64,000 nt of DNA from Flavobacterium sp. NRK1 (GTDB lineage Bacteria; Bacteroidota; Bacteroidia; Flavobacteriales; Flavobacteriaceae). Both the position numbers and the translations under genes were made by a program. This document shows positions 38,101 to 46,615 of this stretch, in pieces (within the stretch, counting starts at the first letter, position 1; each line of letters begins with the position of its first letter). The notes below the pieces were generated by a model. That model did not search any database and was not told the origin of the DNA. It worked only from the letters and a program-made list of their open reading frames with translations. The stretch spans positions 2,135,165-2,199,164 of the forward strand of contig NZ_JAMXLA010000001.1 of assembly GCF_024054175.1 (NCBI RefSeq), in the 5' to 3' direction.

Positions 38101-41100
38101 GCTTTAGTATCGGGCACAACCTATTATGCTTCGTTAACCGATGCCGCTACAGGCTGTATGAGTTCTGTAAGACTTGCGGTAACGGTAACAGTGGGCGATG
38201 CACCAACGCCAACAACGCTGGATGCTACCCAGGATTTCTGTTTGATAAATACTCCAACAGTAGGAGATATTCAGGTAAATGAAACCGGAGTTGTTTGGCA
38301 CAATGCTGCCACCGGCGGAACAGTGGTTGCTGACACAACAGCACTAACATCGGGCACAACCTATTATGCTTCGTTAACCGATGCCGCTACAGGCTGTATG
38401 AGTTCAGTTAGATTAGCTGTAACAGTAACAGTGGGTAACGCACCAACGCCAACAACAACAGACGCTACTCAGGACTTCTGTTTGGTAAACAATCCAACAG
38501 TTGGAGATATTCAGGTAAATGAAACCGGAGTTGTTTGGTACACCGCTGCTACAGGTGGAACAGTAGTTCCTGCTACAACGGCTTTAGTATCGGGCACAAC
38601 CTATTATGCCTCATTAACTGATGCCGCTACAGGCTGTATGAGTTCTGTAAGATTGGCAGTTACAGTAACTGTGGGCGATGCCCCTACGCCAACAACAACA
38701 GATACTACTCAGGATTTCTGTATGGTAAATAATCCAACAGTAGCTGATATACAAGTTAATGAAACGGGTGTAGTTTGGTACACAGCTGCTACAGGCGGAT
38801 CAGTAGTTCCTGCTGCAACAGCTTTAGTATCGGGCACAACCTATTATGCTTCGTTAACCGATGACGCTACAGGCTGTATGAGTTCTGTAAGACTTGCAGT
38901 AACGGTAACAGTGGGCGATGCACCTACGCCAACAACGCTTGATGCTACCCAGGAGTTTTGTAGTGTAAACAATCCTACAATAGCGACTATACAGGTAAAC
39001 GAAACAGGTGTAGTTTGGTACACTGCTGCTACAGGCGGAACAGTAGTTCCAAATACTACGGCTCTTGTGAGTGGCACAACTTACTATGGTTCGTTAACTG
39101 ATGCTACAACAGGTTGTATAAGTTCTGTAAGACTTGCTGTAACGGTAACTGTTACCGATGCACCAACGCCAACAACAAACAACACTGCTCAGGATTTCTG
39201 TACAGTAGATGCTCCTACATTAGCTGATATTCAGGTAAATGAACCTGGTGTGGTTTGGTATTCGGCTGCAACAGCAGGCACTATCATACCAGATACAACG
39301 CTGCTGGCAGATGGAGTTACTTATTACGGAAGTATAACAATAGCAGGATGCAGCAGTGCAGTACGACTTGCAGTAACAGTAACGCTAAATGATGGTATTA
39401 CGCCAACAACAGCAAATACTGCTCAGTCATTCTGTGGTGCGGGTATACCTACGGTGGCTAACATACAGGTAGATCAGACAGGAGTAGTATTCTATACTAC
39501 GGCAACAGGCGGAACACCGCTGCCAAATACTACAGCCTTAGTAAACGGAACTACTTATTATGCATCGTACACCAATCCGGCTACAGGATGTGCCAGTTCA
39601 GTACGACTTGCAATACAGGTAACTATAGATAATGGTACAACACCGGCAACTACAAGTACATCTCAAATTTTCTGTGCGGCCGACAGCCCAACAGTTGCAG
39701 ATATAGAGGTTATTGGTACAGGTATAGAATGGTATAGTGCACCAACAGGTGGTACACTTATAGCACCAGCCACTCCGCTTGTAGATGGAACTATATATTA
39801 TGCAAGTGTAGTAAATGGAGCAGGTTGCCCAAGTGCAATACGACTTGCAATAACTGTAAATGTTCAGGATGGTGTAACCCCAACAACAGATGCCGCTATA
39901 CAGAATTTCTGTGCGATAGACAATCCTACTGTAGCTAACCTTCAGGTAAATGAACCGGGAGTTGTATGGTACACTGCACCAACAGGAGGTACTGCGTTGG
40001 CAGCAACAGATGCTTTAATTTCAGGATCTGTTTATTACGGCTCATTAACGTCAGCCGGCGGATGCGAAAGTTCAGTACGTCTGGCAGTAACAGTTAACGT
40101 GAGCAATGGTATTACTCCAACTACAGATGATGCTACTCAGGAATTCTGTGCTGTAGATAGTCCGACAGTTGCCAGCCTTCAGGTTAATGAAACTGGTGTA
40201 ACATTCTACACTGTAGCAACAGGCGGATCTGCTCTTGCAGCCAATACTCCGCTAACAGATGGTACTGTATATTATGCATCATACACCGATCCGGTAACGG
40301 GTTGCGAAAGTGCTATACGTCTTGCAATAACAGCATCAGTAAATAATGGTGTAACCCCAACGACCGCAGATGCTACACAAGAGTTTTGTGCAGGTGAAAA
40401 TGCTACATTAGCAGACATTCAGGTAAATGAAACAGGTGTTATATGGTATGCCTCTGCAACAGGAGGTGTTCCGTTAAGCCCTGATACATTACTGGCAGAT
40501 GGTACCACATATTATGCATCTATTACCGTTGGAAGCTGTCAAAGCCTTGTAAGGCTTGCTGTTACCATAACAGTTTATGATGGCAGTACTGCAACTATAA
40601 CAGGTGGTACAGATGTATGTTTTGGTCAGGATGTTACTTACACTACCCAGGCAGGCAACTCAGGATATATATGGGATGTTGTTGGAGGTACTGTAATAGC
40701 AGGAGGAACAGCGGCAGATAATACAATCACTGTTAGATGGACAGATGTAGGAGATGATTTTATAAGTGTATCTTATACAGATGTTAACGGTTGTGCAGGA
40801 ATAGCTTCTGCCGACCTTGATGTAACTGTTTCCAGCTGTGCAGATTTAACCATTTTCAAAACTGTTAACATAGTTGCTCCAAATATTAACGAAAATGTTA
40901 TTTTTACCATCACAGTTACTAACGACGGAACTGCACCATTTAATGATCTTATTGTTAGTGAGGTACTTCCGGGTGGTTATGAGTTTGTAAATGTTACTGT
41001 GAGCCATGGTACTTATGATGTTGTTACAGGTGTATGGAATATACCTGCATTGCTTGGAGGTGAAGATGCCATAATGAATCTGGAAGCCAGAGTATTATTT

Positions 41101-41475
41101 GGAGGCGATTATGAGAATGTAGTGTATATATTAGATTCTTCTCCGCTTGACAAAAATCTCAGTAATAATGAGGCCAGGGTTACAATTGAACCTTCATGCT
41201 TGACTGTTTATAGTGAATTCTCGCCTAATGGTGACGGAATTAACGATACCTTCAGGATAGATTGTATAGAGTTTTACCCTAACAATAAACTGGAGATATT
41301 TAACAGGTACGGATCACCGGTATACAAAAAAGCAGGTTACACGAATGATTTTGATGGAACCGCAAATGTAGATGGTGTTGTGAGAAGGAACGAGCAGTTA
41401 CCTGCAGGTACTTACTTCTATGTATTGGAAGTAGATGGCGAAGCAAAAACAGGATGGTTATACATTGCGAGATAA
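32161..41475 (+). CDS. 3104-aa giant SprB-like surface adhesin, T9SS type B substrate
   Basis: The protein opens with a signal peptide (ending YLFSQ) and an N-terminal beta module (~22-175). Twelve ~54-aa TSP3-like calcium-binding repeats follow (~210-880; CDQDSDGLTNAEE, ADTDGDGINDGTEVTNGSDPL). A second copy of the N-terminal module (~890-1050) comes next, then 22 Ig-like repeats of ~80 aa (~1055-2810; TPTT.D.TQDFC, VVWYTAATGGT, GCMSSVRLAVTVTV). The protein closes with a PKD-like segment, a DUF11-type domain (~2893-3010) and a CHU_C type B sorting domain (~3012-3104; SPNGDGINDTFRI, LEIFNRYG, LPAGTYFYVLEV, GWLYIAR). Each Ig-like repeat holds two Cys. The plan resembles SprB-type gliding adhesins but no orthology is claimed. 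SprF- and OmpA-like genes follow directly. Confidence 0.9.
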   Translation: MKSFILKILVLAGLFLPVQYLFSQQIDLTLKYVSATNVYEVYARPDFTQNNFFFGGGSQITVLLPASATDVGISVVSVNGGPWVDNSQVYAPAADTAHDFHGVATNGATVNFVTGTELLLFRFTLVEGCLAGVRIFDNTADPQSADAGMNGADFRNYLSNVFDLQDYYGANYANSGTTCAIIDNDGDGVGSLTDPDDNNPCVPNAAFATCDQDSDGLTNAEEATLGTDPTIADTDGDGINDGTEVTNGSDPLNVCSPNLNSPLCDQDGDGLTNAEETTAGTNPTVADTDGDGINDGDEVTNGSDPLNPCSPNVSAGPCDQDSDGLTNTEEALIGTNSTIADTDGDGINDGTEVTNGSDPLNVCSPNANSPLCDQDGDGLTNADEAIQGTNPTVADTDGDGINDGTEVTNGSDPLNPCSPNVLAGPCDQDRDGLTNTQEASLTTDPTNPDTDGDGINDGDEVTNGSNPLDPCSPVPSLGCPTDDDNDGTPAASDPDDNNPCVPNSAAGPCDQDSDGLTNTQETAIGTDPTIADTDGDGINDGTEVTNGIDPLSACSPDVNFGGCDQDNDGLTNDDETIQGTDPTNPDTDGDGINDGTEVTNGSDPLSVCSPNLNFPTCDQDNDGLNNTQEAASGTDPILADTDGDGINDGTEVTNGSDPLSPCSPNANFATCDQDNDGLTNAQEAMAGTNPTVADTDGDGINDGTEVTNGSDPLSACSPNANSPACDQDNDGLTNAQEATAGTNPTVADTDGDGINDGNEVTNGSDPLSACSPNVNSPACDQDNDGLTNAQEAVLGTTPTIADTDGDGINDGDEVTNGSDPLDSCSPNPLSPTCDQDSDGLTNSQEATLGTNSTNPDSDGDGINDGTEVTNGSNPLNACDPNPGNANCTVTPEIQLTVQFNPATCTYEVYALPNFTATNFFIAGGSQVSVLLPAVIDDVALAITTVNGGLWTDSSIVYAPGAQPANDFHAITTNGSTVNFEAGQELLLFTFVLPNSQCCAVGIRLFNNGTDPDSTGAGMANGDFNNYLADVFVLDNYYTANYNNAGTICDPCLINPVATPTTLNPTQEFCVVDMPTLDDIEVVETDIVWYAAATGGTALPNTTALVNGTTYYAAQVRTADGCESVTRLAIAVILNDALTPTTLNNAQSFCLANSPTVAGIQVNQTGVVWYDAATGGTVVPNTTALTDGAIYYGSLTDPVSGCMSSVRLAVTVTVSDAPTPTTLDDTQDFCLENNPTVADIQVNEGGVVWYDAATAGNVIPNTESLTSGMTYYGGLISGGCESSVRLAVTVTVNNAPTPTTLNSNQHFCIINAPTIADIQVNEADVTWYTAPSGGTVVLAGAPLASGTTYYGALTDVVTGCMSSVRLAVTVTVSDAPTPTTLDATQDFCLVDNPMISNIQVNETGVVWYTAATGGTVVPATTALVNATTYYGSLTDPVSGCMSSVRLAVTVTVGDAPTPTTTDTTQDFCLINNPTVANIQVNETGIIWYDAATAGAIVPNTTALVNGATYYASLTDGATGCASAVRLAVTVTVGNAPTPTTTDTTQDFCMVNNPTVANIQVNETGVVWYTAMTGGTIVPNTTALTSGSTYYASLTDGVSGCISAVRLAVTVTVGDAPTPTTTDATQDFCVINAPTVADIQTNEIGVTWYTAATGGTVVPATTALVSGTTYYGVLTNATSGCESSVRLAVTVTITDAPTPTTTDMTQDFCAAGAPTVANIQVNEPGVVWYTAATGGTVVPATTALVSGTTYYASLTDAVTGCMSSVRLAVTVTVGDAPTPTTLDTTQDFCLINTPTVGDIQVNEAGVVWYTAATGGTLVANATALTSGSTYYASLTDGVTGCMSSVRLAVTVTVGNAPTPTTTDATQDFCLVNNPTVGDIQVNETGVVWYNAATGGTIVTNTTALVSGTTYYGSLTNATNGCMSAIRLAVTVNVGDAPTPTTLDATQDFCMVNNPTVANIQVNETGVVWYTAMIDGTVVPATTALVSGTTYYASLTDAATGCMSSVRLAVTVTVGDAPTPTTLDATQDFCLINTPTVGDIQVNETGVVWHNAATGGTVVADTTALTSGTTYYASLTDAATGCMSSVRLAVTVTVGNAPTPTTTDATQDFCLVNNPTVGDIQVNETGVVWYTAATGGTVVPATTALVSGTTYYASLTDAATGCMSSVRLAVTVTVGDAPTPTTTDTTQDFCMVNNPTVADIQVNETGVVWYTAATGGSVVPAATALVSGTTYYASLTDDATGCMSSVRLAVTVTVGDAPTPTTLDATQEFCSVNNPTIATIQVNETGVVWYTAATGGTVVPNTTALVSGTTYYGSLTDATTGCISSVRLAVTVTVTDAPTPTTNNTAQDFCTVDAPTLADIQVNEPGVVWYSAATAGTIIPDTTLLADGVTYYGSITIAGCSSAVRLAVTVTLNDGITPTTANTAQSFCGAGIPTVANIQVDQTGVVFYTTATGGTPLPNTTALVNGTTYYASYTNPATGCASSVRLAIQVTIDNGTTPATTSTSQIFCAADSPTVADIEVIGTGIEWYSAPTGGTLIAPATPLVDGTIYYASVVNGAGCPSAIRLAITVNVQDGVTPTTDAAIQNFCAIDNPTVANLQVNEPGVVWYTAPTGGTALAATDALISGSVYYGSLTSAGGCESSVRLAVTVNVSNGITPTTDDATQEFCAVDSPTVASLQVNETGVTFYTVATGGSALAANTPLTDGTVYYASYTDPVTGCESAIRLAITASVNNGVTPTTADATQEFCAGENATLADIQVNETGVIWYASATGGVPLSPDTLLADGTTYYASITVGSCQSLVRLAVTITVYDGSTATITGGTDVCFGQDVTYTTQAGNSGYIWDVVGGTVIAGGTAADNTITVRWTDVGDDFISVSYTDVNGCAGIASADLDVTVSSCADLTIFKTVNIVAPNINENVIFTITVTNDGTAPFNDLIVSEVLPGGYEFVNVTVSHGTYDVVTGVWNIPALLGGEDAIMNLEARVLFGGDYENVVYILDSSPLDKNLSNNEARVTIEPSCLTVYSEFSPNGDGINDTFRIDCIEFYPNNKLEIFNRYGSPVYKKAGYTNDFDGTANVDGVVRRNEQLPAGTYFYVLEVDGEAKTGWLYIAR
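32789..34800 (+). repeat. Twelve TSP3-like calcium-binding repeats (~162 bp each)
   Basis: Repeats encode CDQD.DGLTN..E followed by ADTDGDGINDG.EVTNGSDPL and a variable C.PN spacer. Asp/Asn spacing fits thrombospondin type-3 / OmpA-linker calcium sites. One divergent spacer with DDDNDGT (~33602) interrupts the array after the fifth copy. Confidence 0.9.
35325..40590 (+). repeat. Twenty-two Ig-like tandem repeats, exact 240-bp period in the centre
   Basis: Units start with codons for TPTT.D.TQDFC. Between 36301 and 39180 the period is exactly 240 bp, with starts at 36541, 36781, 37021 and so on. Units near 37501 and 37741 reappear almost unchanged 720 bp later (38221, 38461). The unit at 36781 matches that at 37981 over its first ~90 bases. 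Outer units are more diverged and vary in length. Confidence 0.92.
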
Positions 41476-41489
41476 ACGAAGATAATAAA

Positions 41490-41514
41490 GGGGTGGCGGG
41501 TTAACTGCCACTCC
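41490..41514 (+). other. Intercistronic hairpin before the second SprF-like gene
   Basis: GGGGTGGC (41490-41497) pairs with GCCACTCC (41507-41514) with one G-U pair. It lacks a T-tract, so it may reduce rather than stop transcription between the giant adhesin and its partner genes. Confidence 0.5.
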
Positions 41515-41542
41515 ATAATTATCAACAAAAATATATTTTAGT

Positions 41543-42472
41543 ATGAAAATCACTTCAACAATTCTAAATAGATATTTCCTGATATGTATCATCCTTACGG
41601 CTATAAGCGCTAAGGCACAGCAGGAACCCCAATATACACAGTATATGTATAATACATTAACTGTGAACCCAGGGTACACCGGTTCTCCCGGATATCTTGA
41701 GGCTACATTGCAACACCGCTCACAATGGGTAGGTATAAACGGAGCACCCGAAACACAGGCTCTGACAGTTCATTCACCTATTAACGATAAGGTAGGTCTT
41801 GGCTTAAGTGCTGTTAATGATAAGATAGGCCCTTCTAACGAGGTATATATAGATGGAAACTTTTCATATACTATACCGGTTAGCTTTAATTCTAAAATTG
41901 CATTTGGTTTAAAAGCCGGGGCAAGGGTTTTAAATATAGACTGGTCTAAGGGTACTTACTATCAGGGAGGTGACCCGTTGCTTAATACCAATATTAATAA
42001 TAAAATTACGGCATCTGTTGGTGCGGGGGTGTATTATTATACAGATAAATGGTATGCAGGATTATCTGTTCCTAATTTTATAAGATCAGATTATTATGAT
42101 GATATTAAAGAAGCCGCGGTTTCAGACAGGTTACACTATTACGTTATTGGAGGTTATGTTTTTAACCTTTCTGATAATTTGAAATTTAAACCTGCAGTAA
42201 TGGCGAAAATAGTATCGGGAGCGCCTATAACAGCCGATGTTTCGGCAAACTTCCTTATACAGGATAAAGTAACGCTTGGAGCAGCTTATCGTTTTGATGA
42301 CTCTGTAAGCGGGTTGCTGGGTTTTCAGATCAGCAAAAACTTTTTTGTAGGCTATTCCTATGATTATTCTGTAACAGAACTAAACAAGTACAATGATGGA
42401 TCTCATGAAATTATACTGAGATTTCAGCTTGTACCAAAAGCTAACCGAATTAAATCGCCAAGGTTTTTCTAA
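41543..42472 (+). CDS. PorP/SprF family T9SS outer-membrane protein (second copy)
   Basis: This 309-aa protein has a signal peptide ending SAKAQ and then QQEPQYTQYMYNT and NPGYTGSPG, the family hallmark. Barrel-like strands continue to a terminal RFF. It is very similar in order and length to the copy at 10286-11212. It directly follows the giant type B substrate and probably supports its secretion or attachment, as SprF does for SprB in Flavobacterium johnsoniae. Confidence 0.93.
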   Translation: MKITSTILNRYFLICIILTAISAKAQQEPQYTQYMYNTLTVNPGYTGSPGYLEATLQHRSQWVGINGAPETQALTVHSPINDKVGLGLSAVNDKIGPSNEVYIDGNFSYTIPVSFNSKIAFGLKAGARVLNIDWSKGTYYQGGDPLLNTNINNKITASVGAGVYYYTDKWYAGLSVPNFIRSDYYDDIKEAAVSDRLHYYVIGGYVFNLSDNLKFKPAVMAKIVSGAPITADVSANFLIQDKVTLGAAYRFDDSVSGLLGFQISKNFFVGYSYDYSVTELNKYNDGSHEIILRFQLVPKANRIKSPRFF

Positions 42473-42484
42473 AATATATACATC

Positions 42485-44425
42485 ATGAAGAGAAAAATAT
42501 TTTTACTCAGCCTGTTATTACTCGCTACCGCCGGATTTTCTCAGTCAAAATTGAAAAAAGCTGACAGGCTGTTTGCCGATTATGCTTATGTAGACGCGGC
42601 TAAAGAGTATGAGAAATACCTGGAAGATGCTAAAGAACCCGGTATTGAGACTATAAAGAATGTTGCAGATGCTTATTATTACACAGGCAACACCACTAAT
42701 GCCCTAAGATGGTATACCAAACTGGATGGGGTTATGGCAGGAGATATGGACGATAAGTACTTTAATCGTTATCTGCAATCGCTAAGGGCAGAAGGTAATT
42801 ATCAAAAGGCGGATGAATTGTTAAAGCGACGGTTGGAAGCAAAAGGAGATCAGGAAGCTATTAATAAGCTTATCCGTCAAAAAAAATATCTTGACAGCCT
42901 TAATAATGCACCTGCAAACTATACTGTTTCTAATCTTGCCATAAATACTGACAAGTCTGATTTTGGAACGGCATTTTATGGTAACCAGATAGTATATTCT
43001 TCCAGTAAAGACACCACTAAGGTAGGAGGGAAAATATATTCATGGACAGATCAGCCTTTTTTGGAGCTTTATGTTGCAGACAGGAATGCCGAAGACGGAT
43101 CACTATTTAATGATAAGAAGTTTATTAGTGATGAGCAAACACAATATCATAATGCCACGCTTACCTTTTCACCCGATCTTAAAACCGTTTATTACAGTGC
43201 CAATGTTGTTAAGAAAAACGACAGGCTGAATAATGACAAAGAGGGTACCAATAATTTTGAGATCATTAAAGGCGACATAGATGGTGACAAGCTCACTAAT
43301 GTAGAAAAATTGCCGTTTGACAGTAAAGAATATTCAGTTGGGCACCCTGCATTATCGTCAGATGGCAAATGGCTTTATTTTGTGTCTGACATGCCTGGAG
43401 GCTTAGGTGATACAGATATTTATATTGCTGAGGTATATGCAAACGGAAAAGTAGGCGAGCCTAAAAATCTTGGCCCTAAAATTAATACAGCAGGCAGAGA
43501 AATGTTTCCCTTTGTAAGTGATTCTATATTGTATTTTTCGTCAGATGGGCATTACGGTATGGGTGGACTCGACGTGTTTGAAAGCAGGAGAATTAAAGAT
43601 TTAGAGTTTTCTGAACCTAAAAACCTTGGAGTTCCTGTTAACAGCAGCCGTGACGACTTCTCGTTTATTATAGATAAGGATAAAAAGTATGGTTATTTTT
43701 CTTCTGCCAGAACTGGTGGAAAGGGCGATGATGATATTTATTATTTTACAAGACAGGAGCCGCCTTGTGACCAGTGGGTTTCGGGTAAGGTTACTAATAT
43801 GAAATATAAAATAGCTATCAATCAGGCTGATATAAAGGTTTATGATCAGTATGGGGATATGATAACATCTGTAAAAACAGGAGAAGACGGGACTTATAAA
43901 GTAAAGGTGCCATGTGGTACTAAATTTAAGATAGAAGCCTCTAAAGAGAACCACACTAAGGCAGATAAAGAGATAGAAACATCTAAAAAGAATGGTGAAG
44001 AAACTAAAAATGTAGATTTTGAGCTTTCTAATTATACTGACCTTGTGAAAAAAGAAAATAACGTGGAGAAGGTTGATATAAACCCAATATATTTTGATTT
44101 CAATAAATATAATATTACAGAACAAGCCGCAGTTGAGCTTGATAAAGTAGTGTATATTATGAAAAATTTCCCTTCTATAGTTATCAAAATAGAATCACAT
44201 ACCGACTCCAGAGGTAAAGATGAATATAACCTTAAACTATCTCAGGAAAGGGCAAAATCTACTTACGATTATATTATTGCAAGGGGAATAGATCCTTCAA
44301 GAATAGAAAGTGTTAAGGGCTACGGAGAATCAAGGCTTATAAACAAATGCAAAAACGGAGTACCTTGTACAGACGAGGAGCATTTTCAAAACAGGCGATC
44401 TGACTTTATTATCGTAAAGAAATAA
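42485..44425 (+). CDS. OmpA-family protein with TPR and PD40 repeats (second copy)
   Basis: In this 646-aa protein, order is: signal peptide (LLLATAGFSQ), TPR-like helices (~20-135), PD40 propeller blades (~145-425; LSSDGKWLYFVSDMPGG, LYFSSDGHYGMGGLDVF), a CnaB/carboxypeptidase-like sandwich (~432-515), and an OmpA C-terminal domain (~535-646; IYFDFNKYNI, IKIESHTDSRG, NRRSDFIIVKK). It is paralogous to 11219-13204. It lies 12 bp after the sprF-like gene and ends the operon at a clear terminator. Confidence 0.9.
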   Translation: MKRKIFLLSLLLLATAGFSQSKLKKADRLFADYAYVDAAKEYEKYLEDAKEPGIETIKNVADAYYYTGNTTNALRWYTKLDGVMAGDMDDKYFNRYLQSLRAEGNYQKADELLKRRLEAKGDQEAINKLIRQKKYLDSLNNAPANYTVSNLAINTDKSDFGTAFYGNQIVYSSSKDTTKVGGKIYSWTDQPFLELYVADRNAEDGSLFNDKKFISDEQTQYHNATLTFSPDLKTVYYSANVVKKNDRLNNDKEGTNNFEIIKGDIDGDKLTNVEKLPFDSKEYSVGHPALSSDGKWLYFVSDMPGGLGDTDIYIAEVYANGKVGEPKNLGPKINTAGREMFPFVSDSILYFSSDGHYGMGGLDVFESRRIKDLEFSEPKNLGVPVNSSRDDFSFIIDKDKKYGYFSSARTGGKGDDDIYYFTRQEPPCDQWVSGKVTNMKYKIAINQADIKVYDQYGDMITSVKTGEDGTYKVKVPCGTKFKIEASKENHTKADKEIETSKKNGEETKNVDFELSNYTDLVKKENNVEKVDINPIYFDFNKYNITEQAAVELDKVVYIMKNFPSIVIKIESHTDSRGKDEYNLKLSQERAKSTYDYIIARGIDPSRIESVKGYGESRLINKCKNGVPCTDEEHFQNRRSDFIIVKK

Positions 44426-44454
44426 AGATTTTTTTGGATTACCAGTTTTTTTTA

Positions 44455-44496
44455 CCGGGGAGGCGTCCTGAAGGGGGATGCCTCCCTATTTTTATA
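44455..44496 (+). terminator. Terminator of the second adhesin operon
   Basis: GGGAGGC (44458-44464) pairs with GCCTCCC (44480-44486), followed by TATTTTTAT. Confidence 0.75.
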
Positions 44497-44528
44497 TATT
44501 ACAGACAGCTTATAATTAAAATATATTC

Positions 44529-44558
44529 TTGTTTAATCTTTCTGAATTGTTACTTTTG
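44529..44558 (+). promoter_or_regulatory. Bacteroidota-type promoter of the parvulin operon
   Basis: TTG at 44529-44531, 19 bp, then TACTTTTG at 44551-44558, a full match to the TTG-N19-TAnnTTTG pattern. The transcript would start ~75 bp before the first gene. Confidence 0.6.
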
Positions 44559-44641
44559 TTGGTCGCAAAAAATGAGGAGGCATAATTTTTTAGGTTTCCC
44601 GGCGTTTAGTTAACCGATTAAAGCATATAAATTATTTTATA

Positions 44642-46615
44642 ATGAAATTCAAAAAGGTTCTTTTAGGTCTTTGCCTGTTTGTTTCGGCAATATCTTTTTC
44701 ACAGGAAATAAAAAAAGAAGTATTATTTACTATAGACGGCAATCCTTATTATACAGACGAGTTTGTGAGGGTTTACAAGAAAAACCTTGATCTTGTAAAA
44801 GATGATTCCCAAAAAGATCTTGATAATTACCTGAATTTATTTATTGGTTATAAACTAAAAGTAAACAAGGCCAACAAAATGGGCCTTCAGGATAATAGAA
44901 AATACCAGGCTGAACTAAGGTCTTACCGCGCCCAGCTGGCAAAAAATTATCTTACTGATACTAAAGTTACCAAAGAACTTACAGATGAAGCTTATGCACG
45001 CGCTCAAAAAGAAGTAAAAGCATCTCACATATTAATAAATGTAGATGAAAATGCTATGCCTGCAGATACGCTTAAAGCCTATAACAAAATAGCTGATATT
45101 AGAAAAAAAGCACTGGCAGGAGAAGACTTTGGCAAATTGGCACAGCAATATTCTCAGGACCCATCTGCAAAAGAAAATAAAGGAGATCTTGGATATTTTT
45201 CTGTATTCAGAATGGTATATCCTTTTGAGAGCGGCGCATATAATACTCCGGTAGGGCAGATATCTAAAATTGTGAGAAGCCGTTTTGGCTACCACATTAT
45301 TAAAGTTACAGATATAAGAGATAACAGAGGTGATGTTTCTGTGGCGCACATTATGATAATGAAGCCAAAAAAAGAAACTCCTGAAGATGCTGCTAAAGCA
45401 AAATCTACCATAGATGATATTTATAAAAAACTTAAACAGGGAGAAGATTTTACTGCACTGGCAAAGCAATTTTCCCAGGATAAGGCATCTGCAAACATAG
45501 GTGGAAAACTTAATCGTTTCAGTTCTGGTGAGCTTAGCTCTACAGTTTTTGAAGATCAGGCTTTTGCGCTTCAAAATCCGGGCGATATTTCTCAGCCGTT
45601 TGAAACCCAGTATGGCTGGCACATTGTTAAGCTTTTAGAAAAGCATAAAATAAAACCTCTTGAAGAAATACAAACAGAATTTGAGGCAAGAATAAGAAAA
45701 GATGAACGCTCTAAGCTTATTGAAAGTTCGCTAACGGCAAATCTTAAAAAGAAATATCCTTTAACTAAAGATGCAAAAGTATATGCAAAAGCGGTTAAAG
45801 CTCTTAATGATAAAATTTACGGCCAGATATGGCAATTACCTGCTGATATAGATACTTATAACCAGACAGTTTTAACAATAAACAATGATAAAAAGTACTC
45901 TGCTAAAGATTTTCTTACTTATGTAAATCAACAGCAGAAAGCAGGGCTTATAGTAAAACCTTTATCTAAACAGGCTGATTTGCTTTTTGAAGATTTTACT
46001 AATGAAAAATTAAATGCTTATTATAACGATAACCTTGAAACCGAATTTCCTGAATTTGGTATGGTTATGAATGAATATCGTGACGGTTTATTGCTTTTTG
46101 ACCTGATGGAAAAAGAAATATGGGAAAAAGCTAAAAATGATACATTAGGTTTAGAGAATTATTATAAAGTTAATATTGCAAAATACCAATGGAAGGACAG
46201 GGTAGATGCTGAAATTTATTCGTCTACAAAAGAAGATATTATTAAGAAAGCAAGAAAGTACCTTAAAAAAGGTAAAGACGCTGCTTATATAAAAGAGGAG
46301 CTTAACAAGGATGGTAAAATAGAAGTGCTTGAAAAAACAGGAGTTTTTGAAAAAGATAATGAAGCAATGCCTAAGCTTGAGAAATGGAAAACAGGTGTAT
46401 CTGACATTGTTAAGGAGGGTGATTATTATTATGTTATAAAAACAAATAAAGTAATACCGGCAGGGCCTAAAACACTTGAAGAAAGTAAAGGCCGTGTAAT
46501 TAATGATTATCAGCAGGAGCTTGAAAGTACATGGGTTAGCGACCTTGAAAAAGAATTTTCTGTAAAGGTTAATAGAGATGTTTTTGAAAGGGTTAAAAAA
46601 CAGCTGAATTTATAA
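44642..46615 (+). CDS. Periplasmic peptidyl-prolyl isomerase with two parvulin domains
   Basis: This 657-aa protein has a signal peptide ending ISFSQ. Two rotamase (parvulin) domains lie at ~123-222 (KASHILINV, DLGYFSVFRMVYPFE, FGYHIIKV) and ~230-330 (VAHIMIMKPK, GGKLNRFSSGEL, YGWHIVKLLEKH). A helical C-terminal region that may act as a chaperone (~340-657) follows. By analogy with SurA/PpiD it should help fold exported outer-membrane or secreted proteins. Its stop overlaps the next start (TAATG), so the genes are translationally coupled. Confidence 0.92.
   Translation: MKFKKVLLGLCLFVSAISFSQEIKKEVLFTIDGNPYYTDEFVRVYKKNLDLVKDDSQKDLDNYLNLFIGYKLKVNKANKMGLQDNRKYQAELRSYRAQLAKNYLTDTKVTKELTDEAYARAQKEVKASHILINVDENAMPADTLKAYNKIADIRKKALAGEDFGKLAQQYSQDPSAKENKGDLGYFSVFRMVYPFESGAYNTPVGQISKIVRSRFGYHIIKVTDIRDNRGDVSVAHIMIMKPKKETPEDAAKAKSTIDDIYKKLKQGEDFTALAKQFSQDKASANIGGKLNRFSSGELSSTVFEDQAFALQNPGDISQPFETQYGWHIVKLLEKHKIKPLEEIQTEFEARIRKDERSKLIESSLTANLKKKYPLTKDAKVYAKAVKALNDKIYGQIWQLPADIDTYNQTVLTINNDKKYSAKDFLTYVNQQQKAGLIVKPLSKQADLLFEDFTNEKLNAYYNDNLETEFPEFGMVMNEYRDGLLLFDLMEKEIWEKAKNDTLGLENYYKVNIAKYQWKDRVDAEIYSSTKEDIIKKARKYLKKGKDAAYIKEELNKDGKIEVLEKTGVFEKDNEAMPKLEKWKTGVSDIVKEGDYYYVIKTNKVIPAGPKTLEESKGRVINDYQQELESTWVSDLEKEFSVKVNRDVFERVKKQLNL

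Noticed and set aside
35325..40590. Possible CRISPR-like periodic array
   Set aside because: The 240-bp period is coding, in frame throughout, and units have no separate repeat/spacer structure. The short TSP3 array at 32789-34800 is rejected for the same reason.
43601..44125. 174-aa minus-strand open frame
   Set aside because: Antisense to the OmpA-family gene; rich in Ile, Phe, Cys and Ser as expected from a shadow frame.
45032..45622. 196-aa minus-strand open frame
   Set aside because: It is antisense to the parvulin domains of the PPIase and its composition is that of a reverse-complemented coding region.
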